This document shows, one piece after another, positions 33,957-41,826 of a stretch of 64,000 nucleotides of DNA; within the stretch, counting starts at the first letter, position 1, and each line of letters opens with the position of its first letter. The notes under the pieces were generated by a model, which was not told the DNA's origin, made no database searches, and was given only the letters and a program-made list of their open reading frames with translations. The translations under genes and the position numbers were made by a program. The stretch lies in NCBI RefSeq assembly GCF_014280965.1, contig NZ_JACODZ010000006.1, forward strand, positions 372,001-436,000. Direction: 5' to 3'. The stretch comes from Echinicola salinicaeni. Lineage in GTDB: Bacteria; Bacteroidota; Bacteroidia; Cytophagales; Cyclobacteriaceae.

Positions 33957-35276
33957 ATGAGAATCATGAAGTTTGGGGGTACCTCTGTAGGTAAACCCGA
34001 AAGAATGCATCAGGTAAAAGACCTGATCACCAGAAGCAATGAAAGGAAAATTGTCGTTTTGTCGGCGCTTTCAGGTACGACTAATGCCTTGGTGGGTATT
34101 GGCGATGCCTTGGCAGAAGGAAATAAGGATTTGGCGAAGGAGCGCATTGACGCTTTGCACGAACATTATCTAGCGTTTTACAAGGAACTTCTGGAAACTG
34201 AAGCTGGCCAGAAGAAGGCCGAAAAAATTATCAAGGAGCATTTTGAGTTTTTAAACATCATCCTCAAAATTTCCTTTAATGAAGCCATTAACAGGGATAT
34301 ATTGGCACAAGGTGAACTTTTGTCTACCAAGCTTTTCTATACGCTACTAGAAGAAAAAGATATTTCAGCTATCTTTTTGCCTGCCTTGGAGTTTATGAGT
34401 ATTGATGAAAACCATGAACCTGAGCTCGGCAAGATCAGTGATAGGTTAAAAAGCATTCTAAAGAATTATGAAAAGGATGCGGTTTTTGTTACCCAAGGAT
34501 ATATCTGTAAAAATCACAGAAACGAAGTGGATAACCTGAAAAGGGGCGGTAGTGATTATACTGCTTCTCTTATTGGTGCGGCCATAAAAGCTGAAGTGGT
34601 AGAGATCTGGACAGATATTGATGGTATGCACAATAATGATCCAAGAGTGGTGGACAAAACGCGCCCAATTGCACAACTATCATTTGATGAAGCGGCTGAA
34701 TTGGCTTATTTCGGAGCAAAGATTCTTCACCCAGCATCCATCTGGCCTGCACAGAATTATAATATCCCGGTGAAACTGTTAAACACCATGCAGCCTGAAG
34801 CAGCGGGTACTACCATTACTGCAGAGGAAACAGGTAAAGGGGTGAAAGCCATAGCCGCTAAGGACGGTATCATTGCCGTAAAAATTAAATCCAGCCGTAT
34901 GCTTCTTGCCTATGGTTTCTTGAGAAAGGTGTTTGAGATTTTTGAAAAGTACAAAACACCGATCGATATGATCACTACCTCTGAGGTGGCAGTGTCTGTG
35001 ACCATAGATGACGATACACATTTGAAGGATATTATCCTTGAGCTGGAGAAATTTGGAAATACGGAAGTGGATTATGGTCAAACCATTATCTGTGTAGCCG
35101 GAAATATGATTGCCGAAAACACAGGGATGGTAAAAGAAGTAATGGATGCCTTGGTGGATTATCCATTGAGAATGGTTTCCTACGGTGGTAGCCGAAATAA
35201 TGTTTCCATTCTTATAGATACTAAATATAAAAATGAAGCCCTTCAACGATTAAATGATGAGTTGTTTCAGTGGTAA
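33957..35276 (+). CDS. Aspartate kinase
   Basis: Phosphorylates aspartate in the first step towards lysine, threonine and methionine. Monofunctional, 439 residues: N-terminal MRIMKFGGTSVGKPERM (ATP/substrate lysine KFGG), VVLSALSGTTNALV, ITQG-like FVTQGYICKN, LKRGGSDYTASLIGAAI and EIWTDIDGMHNNDPRVV, followed by two ACT regulatory domains (about residues 300-437, with SYGGSRNNVSILID). No homoserine dehydrogenase domain is fused. Feedback control by end products is likely from the ACT domains, but which amino acid cannot be read. A start at 33966 (MKFGG) is also possible. It ends before a strong terminator. Confidence 0.95.
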   Translation: MRIMKFGGTSVGKPERMHQVKDLITRSNERKIVVLSALSGTTNALVGIGDALAEGNKDLAKERIDALHEHYLAFYKELLETEAGQKKAEKIIKEHFEFLNIILKISFNEAINRDILAQGELLSTKLFYTLLEEKDISAIFLPALEFMSIDENHEPELGKISDRLKSILKNYEKDAVFVTQGYICKNHRNEVDNLKRGGSDYTASLIGAAIKAEVVEIWTDIDGMHNNDPRVVDKTRPIAQLSFDEAAELAYFGAKILHPASIWPAQNYNIPVKLLNTMQPEAAGTTITAEETGKGVKAIAAKDGIIAVKIKSSRMLLAYGFLRKVFEIFEKYKTPIDMITTSEVAVSVTIDDDTHLKDIILELEKFGNTEVDYGQTIICVAGNMIAENTGMVKEVMDALVDYPLRMVSYGGSRNNVSILIDTKYKNEALQRLNDELFQW

Positions 35277-35286
35277 TAATATCAAA

Positions 35287-35316
35287 AGCCATCCGCCCAA
35301 ACGGATGGCTTTTTTT
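35287..35316 (+). terminator. Terminator after aspartate kinase gene
   Basis: A perfect 9-bp stem AGCCATCCG / CGGATGGCT with loop CCCAAA, followed by T run, 10 bases after the stop. Confidence 0.93.
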
Positions 35317-35441
35317 GTGTCCTCTCCTTGCTCTAGTGTGCTTTGCTTATTGAATCAATTCGAATGATTATGAAAGGGGCTAATGCTTCCTATGAGATTG
35401 TTTATCTTGCGAGCAAATTCAAAAAAATTAAATCTACCCGT

Positions 35442-37172
35442 ATGAATAAGATTAGCCTATTGGCATTTTTGCTTGTCTTGGTGTCTAAAACATTTGCCCA
35501 AGACCGGTACATTACCCTATTTGAAAAATCAGGTGGGACAGAAACACCCAAGTATGCGGAGGTCATCAGTTATTATCAGAATTTGGCTACAGATTTTGAG
35601 CAAGTACAGATCAAGACTATGGGGCCAACCGATTCTGGTGAGCCTTTGCATTTGGTGATATTTGATCCAAAGCGGGATTTCAATCCAGAGAAATGGAAGT
35701 CAGAAGGTCGTTTGGTGGTATTTGTCAATAATGGGATTCATCCCGGAGAGCCGATGGGGATAGATGCTTCTATGATGTATTTGAGAGATCTATGTTTAGA
35801 AAGAGAAAAATGGTCTGAGGATATGGTTCTGGCCATTATACCAGTATATAATATAGGTGGGCATCTCAACAGGAATGCTACTACCCGTGTCAACCAGGAA
35901 GGTCCAAAAGAACATGGTTTTAGAGGGAATGCTCAAAACTATGATTTGAATAGAGATTTTATTAAAACGGACACAAAAAATTCTGCAAGTTTTCAGGAAA
36001 TTTTTCAATGGTTGTCCCCCCACGTTTTTCTTGATAACCATACCAGCAACGGAGCGGATTACCAACATGTGATGACACTGATAGAAACCCAGCATAATAT
36101 GTTGGGAGGCAAAGCAGCTGAATATATGCATAAAGTGCTTACTCCAGGCTTGTACAAAGAGATGAAGCAAAGAGATTTTCCCTTGGTGCCCTATGTAAAT
36201 GTTTGGGGCGATGTTCCCGAAAAGGGATGGAATCAGTTTAAGGATTCTCCTAGATATAGCAGTGGATATACTTCTTTATTTCATACCATAAGTTATGTGC
36301 CTGAAGCACATATGCTCAAGAGCTATAAGCAAAGGGTGGAGAGCATGTATGCTCTTTTCCAATCCTATTTTGCTATATTGGATAGAGATGCTGATGAGGT
36401 CGTGAGGGCTGTGGAGGCAGATAGAAAAGCGGATATGGCGAAAGTAAGCTTTGATTTTAATTATCAGTTATCGAAGGAAAATCCTGTAAATATTGAGTTT
36501 TTAGGTTATCAGTCCGGGTATAAATCCAGTGAGATTTCAGGTAAAGAAAGATTATTTTATGATAGAAGCCAGCCTTATACAATAGAAGTAGATTATTATG
36601 ATACTTATGTACCAAGTCTTACGATCAAAAAGCCAAAAGCCTATGTGATTCCCCAGGGCTGGCATAAAGTGCTGGATAACTTAAAAAGAAATAATGTAGA
36701 GATGTATGCTTTGAATTCAGATACCAGTATGACTTTACAAGTGTATAAGATCGAAGACTTTGAAACCTTGTCCAGTCCATATGAGGGCCATTATCTTCAT
36801 ACTGGTATAAAGGTGAAGAAAGCGGAAAGGAAAGTTGATTTTAGGGCTGGAGATTGGATAGTGCCTATGGATCAGGAAGCAAATGGTTATATTATGGAAG
36901 TTTTAGAGCCTGAAGCTGAAGATAGCTTTTTTGCTTGGAACTATTTTGATACCATTATCCAGTCCAAGGAAGGTTACTCTGCCTATGTTTTTGAGGATTT
37001 AGCGGCTAAATTCTTAAAGGAAAACCCAGCGATTAGGGCTGCTTTGGAAAAGAAAAAATCCGAGGATGCCGCATTCGCCAATAATGGAGCGGCCCAATTA
37101 AGGTGGGTTTATGAACATTCTCCATGGAAAGAAGAAGCACATATGCAATACCCAATATTTCGATGGGAATAA
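35442..37172 (+). CDS. Secreted M14-family zinc carboxypeptidase-like protein
   Basis: About 576 residues with a signal peptide (MNKISLLAFLLVLVSKTFAQ, cut after FAQ) and an M14 catalytic domain in the first 300 residues. Zinc-ligand motif is NNGIHPGEPMG (HxxE); the arginine-rich substrate part is NYDLNRDFIKTDT, and DNHTSNGADYQH supplies the third ligand. The C-terminal half (about 330-576) has no motif I recognise. The frame opens 33 codons upstream at 35343, but the ATG at 35442 begins the signal peptide and is chosen. It is likely periplasmic or outer-membrane facing. The next gene begins 7 bases after its stop. Confidence 0.88.
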   Translation: MNKISLLAFLLVLVSKTFAQDRYITLFEKSGGTETPKYAEVISYYQNLATDFEQVQIKTMGPTDSGEPLHLVIFDPKRDFNPEKWKSEGRLVVFVNNGIHPGEPMGIDASMMYLRDLCLEREKWSEDMVLAIIPVYNIGGHLNRNATTRVNQEGPKEHGFRGNAQNYDLNRDFIKTDTKNSASFQEIFQWLSPHVFLDNHTSNGADYQHVMTLIETQHNMLGGKAAEYMHKVLTPGLYKEMKQRDFPLVPYVNVWGDVPEKGWNQFKDSPRYSSGYTSLFHTISYVPEAHMLKSYKQRVESMYALFQSYFAILDRDADEVVRAVEADRKADMAKVSFDFNYQLSKENPVNIEFLGYQSGYKSSEISGKERLFYDRSQPYTIEVDYYDTYVPSLTIKKPKAYVIPQGWHKVLDNLKRNNVEMYALNSDTSMTLQVYKIEDFETLSSPYEGHYLHTGIKVKKAERKVDFRAGDWIVPMDQEANGYIMEVLEPEAEDSFFAWNYFDTIIQSKEGYSAYVFEDLAAKFLKENPAIRAALEKKKSEDAAFANNGAAQLRWVYEHSPWKEEAHMQYPIFRWE

Positions 37173-37179
37173 TATAATT

Positions 37180-37503
37180 ATGAGTCAGCAAAGCTATTTA
37201 AGACGACTACAAGAAAAATGGCAATTGAAAAGCCTATGGCAAGTACTGCTAGTCCTGTTGGTATTTGCTTGTACCGGTTTTTCAGTAGTACTCATAAAGC
37301 GACCGATATTTGACTTGCTTGGATTGGATACTGAGTCAGGTGGAGTCTGGAAAACCATTTTGTATTTGCTTTTGGTTTTGCCGCTTTATCAAATCATGTT
37401 GTTGTTTTATGGCTTTCTGTTTGGCCAGTTTAATTTCTTTTGGGAAAAGGAGAAAAAAATATTCAAAAGAATAAGGAAGTTGTTCATCCAGAATAAACCT
37501 TAG
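37180..37503 (+). CDS. Small membrane protein, Bacteroidota-specific (possibly DUF6787)
   Basis: About 107 residues with two membrane segments (about 19-38, LWQVLLVLLVFACTGFSVVL, and 61-84, ILYLLLVLPLYQIMLLFYGF) and short basic ends (YLRRLQEKWQLKS at the start, RIRKLFIQNKP at the end). I recall this kind of sequence as DUF6787 of Bacteroidota, but I am unsure of the number. Function is unknown. The frame extends upstream to 37111 inside the M14 gene; the ATG at 37180 just after the M14 stop is the likely start, which implies co-transcription. Confidence 0.75.
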   Translation: MSQQSYLRRLQEKWQLKSLWQVLLVLLVFACTGFSVVLIKRPIFDLLGLDTESGGVWKTILYLLLVLPLYQIMLLFYGFLFGQFNFFWEKEKKIFKRIRKLFIQNKP

Positions 37504-37586
37504 AGCGTAGGTTAATGAGGAAATCGTCCTATGGATACTATTTTCTTTTGATCTACTGAACTTTATCAATTGTAAACCAAATCATG

Positions 37587-37608
37587 TACATTTGTAGCCG
37601 CAAATGTA
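37587..37608. promoter_or_regulatory. Inverted repeat containing a promoter -7 box upstream of the ABC exporter
   Basis: TACATTTG (37587-37594) and CAAATGTA (37601-37608) are exact reverse complements around TAGCCG. The left arm matches the TAnnTTTG -7 element; no good -33 box is seen (an ATTG lies 14 bases upstream). The whole element ends 18 bases before the ATG, so it could be an operator or a promoter readable in both directions. Confidence 0.5.
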
Positions 37609-37626
37609 TAAGCACCCGACCAAATT

Positions 37627-39417
37627 ATGGCAAAGAAGAAAAAAGCGCTGGAAGAACACGAAAAAAGAAAGCTCAATAAGAAGAACCTACGCAAACTGAT
37701 AGGGATATTCAACTTTGTATTGCCTTATAAAGGCGTATTTATTACAGGCTTGTTTTTCCTATTGTTCTCCAGTTTGACCTTATTGGCATTTCCTTATGTT
37801 GCGGGTAAGTTGATTGATACGGCCCAAGGTAAGGAATGGATTTTTAATGATATCAATATCATTGCTTTGGTATTGATAGGGATTTTATTTGTGCAAAGTG
37901 TTTTTTCCTTTTTTAGGGTATGGTTATTTGCCCAGGTAAGTGAAAAATCAATGCGTGATATTCGTTTATCGCTGTATAGTAGATTGGTGAATTTGCCCAT
38001 GAGTTTCTTTGATAAGCGAAGGACTGGGGAGCTGATCAGTAGGATTACTTCTGATGTAAGTTTATTACAAGACACTTTTTCCACTACCCTTGCAGAATTG
38101 TTCCGTCAGATAGTGACGCTGTTGGCAGGTACGGTTTTTCTTTTTATCACCACGCCAAGGTTGACTTTGTTTATGTTGGCTACTTTCCCTGTGTTGGTTA
38201 TCATCGCCATGGTCTTTGGAAAGTTTATCCGAAAGCTGTCCAAAGAGACCCAAGATCAATTGGCCAATGCCAATGTGATTGTTGAAGAGACTTTGCAGTC
38301 GATTACTACGGTAAAGTCTTTTGCTGGGGAGTCATATGAGTCTGCGAGGTATGAAAAGGGATTGAACAAAGTGGTGAAGGTTGCCTTAAAGGCTGCAGGA
38401 TTTAGAGGGGCATTTATCTCTTTTATCATCTTTGCTTTGTTTGGAGGTATCGTGGCGGTAATGTGGTATGGTGCGATGATGGTAAGCACAGGGGCCATGA
38501 GTATCGGAGATCTGGTTTCATTTGTACTTTATACGACTTTCATTGGAGGTTCTATTGCAGGGCTTGGAGATATTTATGGTCAGGTTCAAAAGGCTATTGG
38601 TTCATCAGAGCGGGTGCTTGAAATCTTGGAGGAAGCTCCTGAGGAGTCTTTGGCAGATTATCAGGATGCTCGTATTACTGGGGATGTGGAATTCAATAAT
38701 GTAAGTTTCAATTATCCTACCCGCCCAGACGCTGCAGTATTGAAAGATATTCAATTCTCCATCAGGTCAGGAGAAAAAATTGCTTTGGCAGGCCATTCAG
38801 GTGCGGGGAAGTCGACCATTATTCAGTTGTTGATGAAGTTTTATTCCATTCGTTTTGGAGAGATCAAAATTGATGGAAAATCCATAAAGGATTGGAACTT
38901 GAAACAATTGCGTTCAAATATTGGGATTGTACCCCAGGAGGTTCTGTTATTTGGTGGGAGTATTAGAGAGAATATTGCCTATGCAAAGCCAAATGCAAGT
39001 GAAGAAGAAATCATTAACGCTGCTAAAAAGGCAAATGCATGGCAGTTTATAGGAAAGTTTCCAGAGGGATTGGATACCCTTGTGGGTGAACGGGGTGTGA
39101 AACTATCAGGAGGTCAAAGGCAGAGAATAGCCATAGCGAGAGCGATATTAAAAGACCCATCTATTTTGATTTTGGATGAAGCCACTTCTTCATTGGACGC
39201 CGAATCTGAGGCTTTGGTTCAGGAAGCTTTGGATGAACTGATGAAGAACAGGACCACCATTGTTATTGCGCATAGGTTGGCGACCATTAGGAAGGTGGAC
39301 AGGATTTATGTGTTGAAGGATGGTGAAATAGTAGAGGAAGGGAACCATGAAGTCTTGGCTACTCAAGAGGGTGGTTTCTATGCTAATCTGGTTAAGCTAC
39401 AGTTTGCAGATCAATAA
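37627..39417 (+). CDS. ABC exporter, fused permease and ATPase (MsbA-like)
   Basis: A 596-residue half-transporter that works as a homodimer. Six membrane segments occupy about residues 25-320; the coupling stretch SFFDKRRTGELISRITSDVS is present. The ATPase domain (about 345-590) has the A-loop FNYPTRPDAAVL, Walker A GHSGAGKSTI, Q-loop GIVPQEVLLFGGSIRENI, signature KLSGGQRQRIAIARA, Walker B SILILDEATSSLD and H-loop VIAHRLATIRK. Relatives export lipids, lipid A or drugs; the cargo is not decided by sequence. The N-terminus is long and lysine-rich (MAKKKKALEEHEKRKLNKKN). It stands alone after an inverted-repeat promoter element. Confidence 0.94.
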   Translation: MAKKKKALEEHEKRKLNKKNLRKLIGIFNFVLPYKGVFITGLFFLLFSSLTLLAFPYVAGKLIDTAQGKEWIFNDINIIALVLIGILFVQSVFSFFRVWLFAQVSEKSMRDIRLSLYSRLVNLPMSFFDKRRTGELISRITSDVSLLQDTFSTTLAELFRQIVTLLAGTVFLFITTPRLTLFMLATFPVLVIIAMVFGKFIRKLSKETQDQLANANVIVEETLQSITTVKSFAGESYESARYEKGLNKVVKVALKAAGFRGAFISFIIFALFGGIVAVMWYGAMMVSTGAMSIGDLVSFVLYTTFIGGSIAGLGDIYGQVQKAIGSSERVLEILEEAPEESLADYQDARITGDVEFNNVSFNYPTRPDAAVLKDIQFSIRSGEKIALAGHSGAGKSTIIQLLMKFYSIRFGEIKIDGKSIKDWNLKQLRSNIGIVPQEVLLFGGSIRENIAYAKPNASEEEIINAAKKANAWQFIGKFPEGLDTLVGERGVKLSGGQRQRIAIARAILKDPSILILDEATSSLDAESEALVQEALDELMKNRTTIVIAHRLATIRKVDRIYVLKDGEIVEEGNHEVLATQEGGFYANLVKLQFADQ

Positions 39418-39429
39418 TATGAATTGTAT

Positions 39430-39467
39430 AAAAAACAAAAGCCAGTAAGTAGGATGCTTACTGGCTT
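39430..39467 (-). terminator. Terminator of the LytTR gene, overlapping its stop codon
   Basis: AAGCCAGTAAG (39439-39449) and CTTACTGGCTT (39457-39467) form an 11-bp stem; on the minus strand it is followed by TTTTGTTTTTTATAC. The TAA stop of the minus-strand LytTR gene is inside the stem. On the plus strand it may also stop transcription from the ABC gene (stop 39417). Confidence 0.82.
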
Positions 39468-40231
39468 ACCCATTTTTTAAATTTGCTTACTTTTTCCCGG
39501 CTTACAATAATATCATTTTCAAAAGGCACCTTAGGAATGATTTTAAGCCTACTGTTCAAGTGTTTTTTGATGGTGTCTATTACCTCAATGTTTAAAATGA
39601 TGCCTCTGTTGATCCTGAAAAACTGACTGGGGTCTAGTTGGTCTTCTAGATCCATCAATTTATAACTGATTTGATATTGGTTTCCAGATCCCATTTCTAT
39701 GAGATAAGTTTGTCCTTGGTCAGCCAGGAAAAAGGCCACGTCGCTTTGGTTTTTGTAGAATAGCTGTTCTCCAGATTTTACCAAGAACCTGGATTTTTGG
39801 TGGTTTCCTCCTCCGGTGAGTCCCAAGATCTGTTTGCTGAAATGCAGTTTATTGTCTGAGCGGTAAAGGGATTTAAATTTTTCAAAGGACTTTGCAAGGC
39901 GCTCATCAGAGGGGTTGTCATTTATAAAGTCCAGACAATTCAAGGAGAAAGCTTTTTCAGTAACAAAAGGTTTAGAAGAAGTAAAAATGACAGGGATGAA
40001 CTTATTCATCTTCTCAAAGGCATAAGGATGTAAGTCAATCAATTCATAGCTGCCCAAGATCAGGTCCACCCTGTTTCCGGCCTCCAAATAATGGATAGCT
40101 TCTTCCCATGAAGGTAAAACCTCCATGGTTTTGGCTTCTACACATGCCTGATGGATATGGTGGCTAAGCCTGTAGCCCTCTTCAGGTTTGTGAATGACCA
40201 AACAATGGATGAAATGATTTTTTGCTTCCAT
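39458..40231 (-). CDS. LytTR DNA-binding protein with degenerate receiver domain
   Basis: A 257-residue protein with the layout of a LytTR response regulator: N-terminal receiver-like domain (about 8-120) and LytTR domain (about 150-255; FRINRGIILNIEVIDTIKKH and IIVSREKVSKFKKW). In the receiver the phospho-acceptor position of VDLILGSYEL is S61 instead of Asp, the acidic pair that normally follows the first strand is replaced by H14/K15, and the lysine of the usual LKP is lost (LDFINDNP). It should therefore not be phosphorylated, and may bind DNA constitutively or respond to a ligand or partner. It starts 40 bases from the nadC 3' end and probably shares its transcript. No kinase gene is next to it. 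Confidence 0.9.
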   Translation of the reverse strand: MEAKNHFIHCLVIHKPEEGYRLSHHIHQACVEAKTMEVLPSWEEAIHYLEAGNRVDLILGSYELIDLHPYAFEKMNKFIPVIFTSSKPFVTEKAFSLNCLDFINDNPSDERLAKSFEKFKSLYRSDNKLHFSKQILGLTGGGNHQKSRFLVKSGEQLFYKNQSDVAFFLADQGQTYLIEMGSGNQYQISYKLMDLEDQLDPSQFFRINRGIILNIEVIDTIKKHLNSRLKIIPKVPFENDIIVSREKVSKFKKWVSQ

Positions 40232-40271
40232 ATATCGATTATGCCGATAAGTTTTTCGTTATAAAAAGGAA

Positions 40272-41129
40272 TTAGTAGGCTTTTAGGCTGATGTCTAAGC
40301 TTTTTACATGATGTGTAAGGGCTCCAACAGAAATAAAATCCACGCCACACTCAGCGACTCCTTTTAGCGATTCTTCGGTAATTCCTCCAGAGGCTTCAGT
40401 GGCCATTTTGCCATCAATAAGGCTTACAGCTTCTTTCATGGCTTCATTACTCATATTGTCGAGCATGATTACGTCCACCCCTCCTACTGCTAAAACCTCT
40501 TTAACCTCCTTAAGATTCCTGGTTTCCACTTCAATTTTCAGATCAAGCAGGTTTTCTTTTAAGTATTTTTGGGTAGCCTGAATGGCGGCAGCAATACCTC
40601 CTGCGAAATCAATATGGTTATCCTTGAGCATGACCATATCGTAAAGTGCAAAACGATGGTTTTCTCCTCCCCCAATGGCAACTGCCCACTTTTCTAACAT
40701 TCTGAAGTTAGGAGTTGTTTTTCTTGTGTCCAATAATTTCGCCTTAGTATGGGAAATTAATTGAGTAAGTTGATGGGTTTTGGTGGCGATACCACTCATG
40801 CGCTGCATGCAGTTCAGTACAAGTCGTTCTGTGGTAAGGATGGAAGCTGCTTTTCCAGCTACGGTAAGACCGATGTCTCCTTTTTTTGCCGTCTGGCCAT
40901 CCTCCATCAAAAGTTTTACCTCTAAGTCAGTGTCATAAGAGTGAAAGATCATTTCAGCCAGTTTTAATCCAGCTATAATCCCATCTTCTTTAATGATTAA
41001 CTGTGCCCTACCCATTTGACCTTTGGGTATTGAGGCCAAGGTGGAGTGGTCGCCTTCTCCAACATCCTCTTTAAAAGCCGATTGGATGAATGCCTCTAAA
41101 TTTTCCTGAGTTAAGTAATTTTCTTTCAC
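40272..41129 (-). CDS. nadC: Nicotinate-nucleotide pyrophosphorylase (carboxylating)
   Basis: Quinolinate phosphoribosyltransferase of de novo NAD synthesis. The 285 residues include EDVGEGDHSTLASIP, LVLNCMQRMSGIAT, LDTRKTTPNFRMLEK, AIGGGENHRFALYDMVMLKD, VETRNLKEVKE, VDVIMLDNMS, ASGGITEESLKGVAE and the terminal DFISVGALTHHV. Every active-site motif is intact. nadA/nadB are not next to it. It lies between the DUF4783 gene upstream and the degenerate LytTR gene downstream on the same strand. Confidence 0.97.
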   Translation of the reverse strand: MKENYLTQENLEAFIQSAFKEDVGEGDHSTLASIPKGQMGRAQLIIKEDGIIAGLKLAEMIFHSYDTDLEVKLLMEDGQTAKKGDIGLTVAGKAASILTTERLVLNCMQRMSGIATKTHQLTQLISHTKAKLLDTRKTTPNFRMLEKWAVAIGGGENHRFALYDMVMLKDNHIDFAGGIAAAIQATQKYLKENLLDLKIEVETRNLKEVKEVLAVGGVDVIMLDNMSNEAMKEAVSLIDGKMATEASGGITEESLKGVAECGVDFISVGALTHHVKSLDISLKAY

Positions 41130-41225
41130 GGTGTAAAAATAAGAAAATTCAGGAAAGCAGCCTTTTTATAAGGCAATCTTGATGTTAAAAAGAAGCCGGA
41201 AATAAGGTTTGGGTAAATATTTAAT

Positions 41226-41633
41226 TTACTCTTTGTTAAAGTCCATTGAGTAAATCAAGATGTCGTCATCTTTTATTTTACACTTGATTAGGATTCTAAA
41301 GTTGCCGTGTGAGCTTTGATAACTTCCTATATAGTATTGGATTTGGGACCCCGATTTTCCTTTGTGTACAATGTTAAAGTCTTCTGGAGGAAATTTTTTG
41401 AAGAAGTCTTTAAGAATCAGTTCTGCCTGGTTTTTGGAGTAGTCTCCCTCATTTCCATTAATATTAAGTTCTACATTACTCTCAAACATGGCAGAGAGAT
41501 CCCTGCTTGAACCTGCTTTTAATGAAATGCTAATGCTTTTTTCATAATCACTGCCTTGGGACCAGCTTAATTGCGTGCTGGCCAGCATGGCGATCACAAA
41601 AATATAAAATGTATGGGTAATCAGTTTTTTCAT
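41226..41633 (-). CDS. DUF4783 family secreted protein
   Basis: A 135-residue exported protein with a signal peptide (about 1-25, ending SWSQG) and a compact SnoaL/NTF2-like domain typical of the DUF4783 family in Bacteroidota. Characteristic parts are LSAMFESNVELNINGNEGDY, QAELILKDFFKKFPPEDF and IQYYIGSYQSSHGNFRI. Function is not known; the presence upstream of nadC is, as I recall, a common arrangement in Bacteroidota. It is divergent from gpmI across about 190 bases. Confidence 0.88.
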   Translation of the reverse strand: MKKLITHTFYIFVIAMLASTQLSWSQGSDYEKSISISLKAGSSRDLSAMFESNVELNINGNEGDYSKNQAELILKDFFKKFPPEDFNIVHKGKSGSQIQYYIGSYQSSHGNFRILIKCKIKDDDILIYSMDFNKE

Positions 41634-41826
41634 TATTATACATTGCTCAAATTTTGAGCCAAAATTTATGATTGGTTGGTGAACTGTTTGAAGTGAACAA
41701 AAAAAGGTAATTTTTGATAAAAATAGAAGAAAATGTTGTTCAAATCCTTTTTAAATCAGGGAATGGAAAAATGGCTTAAGCCAGAGGAATTTCCTATCAT
41801 TGCATTTAAATCTTTATATTTGCCTT

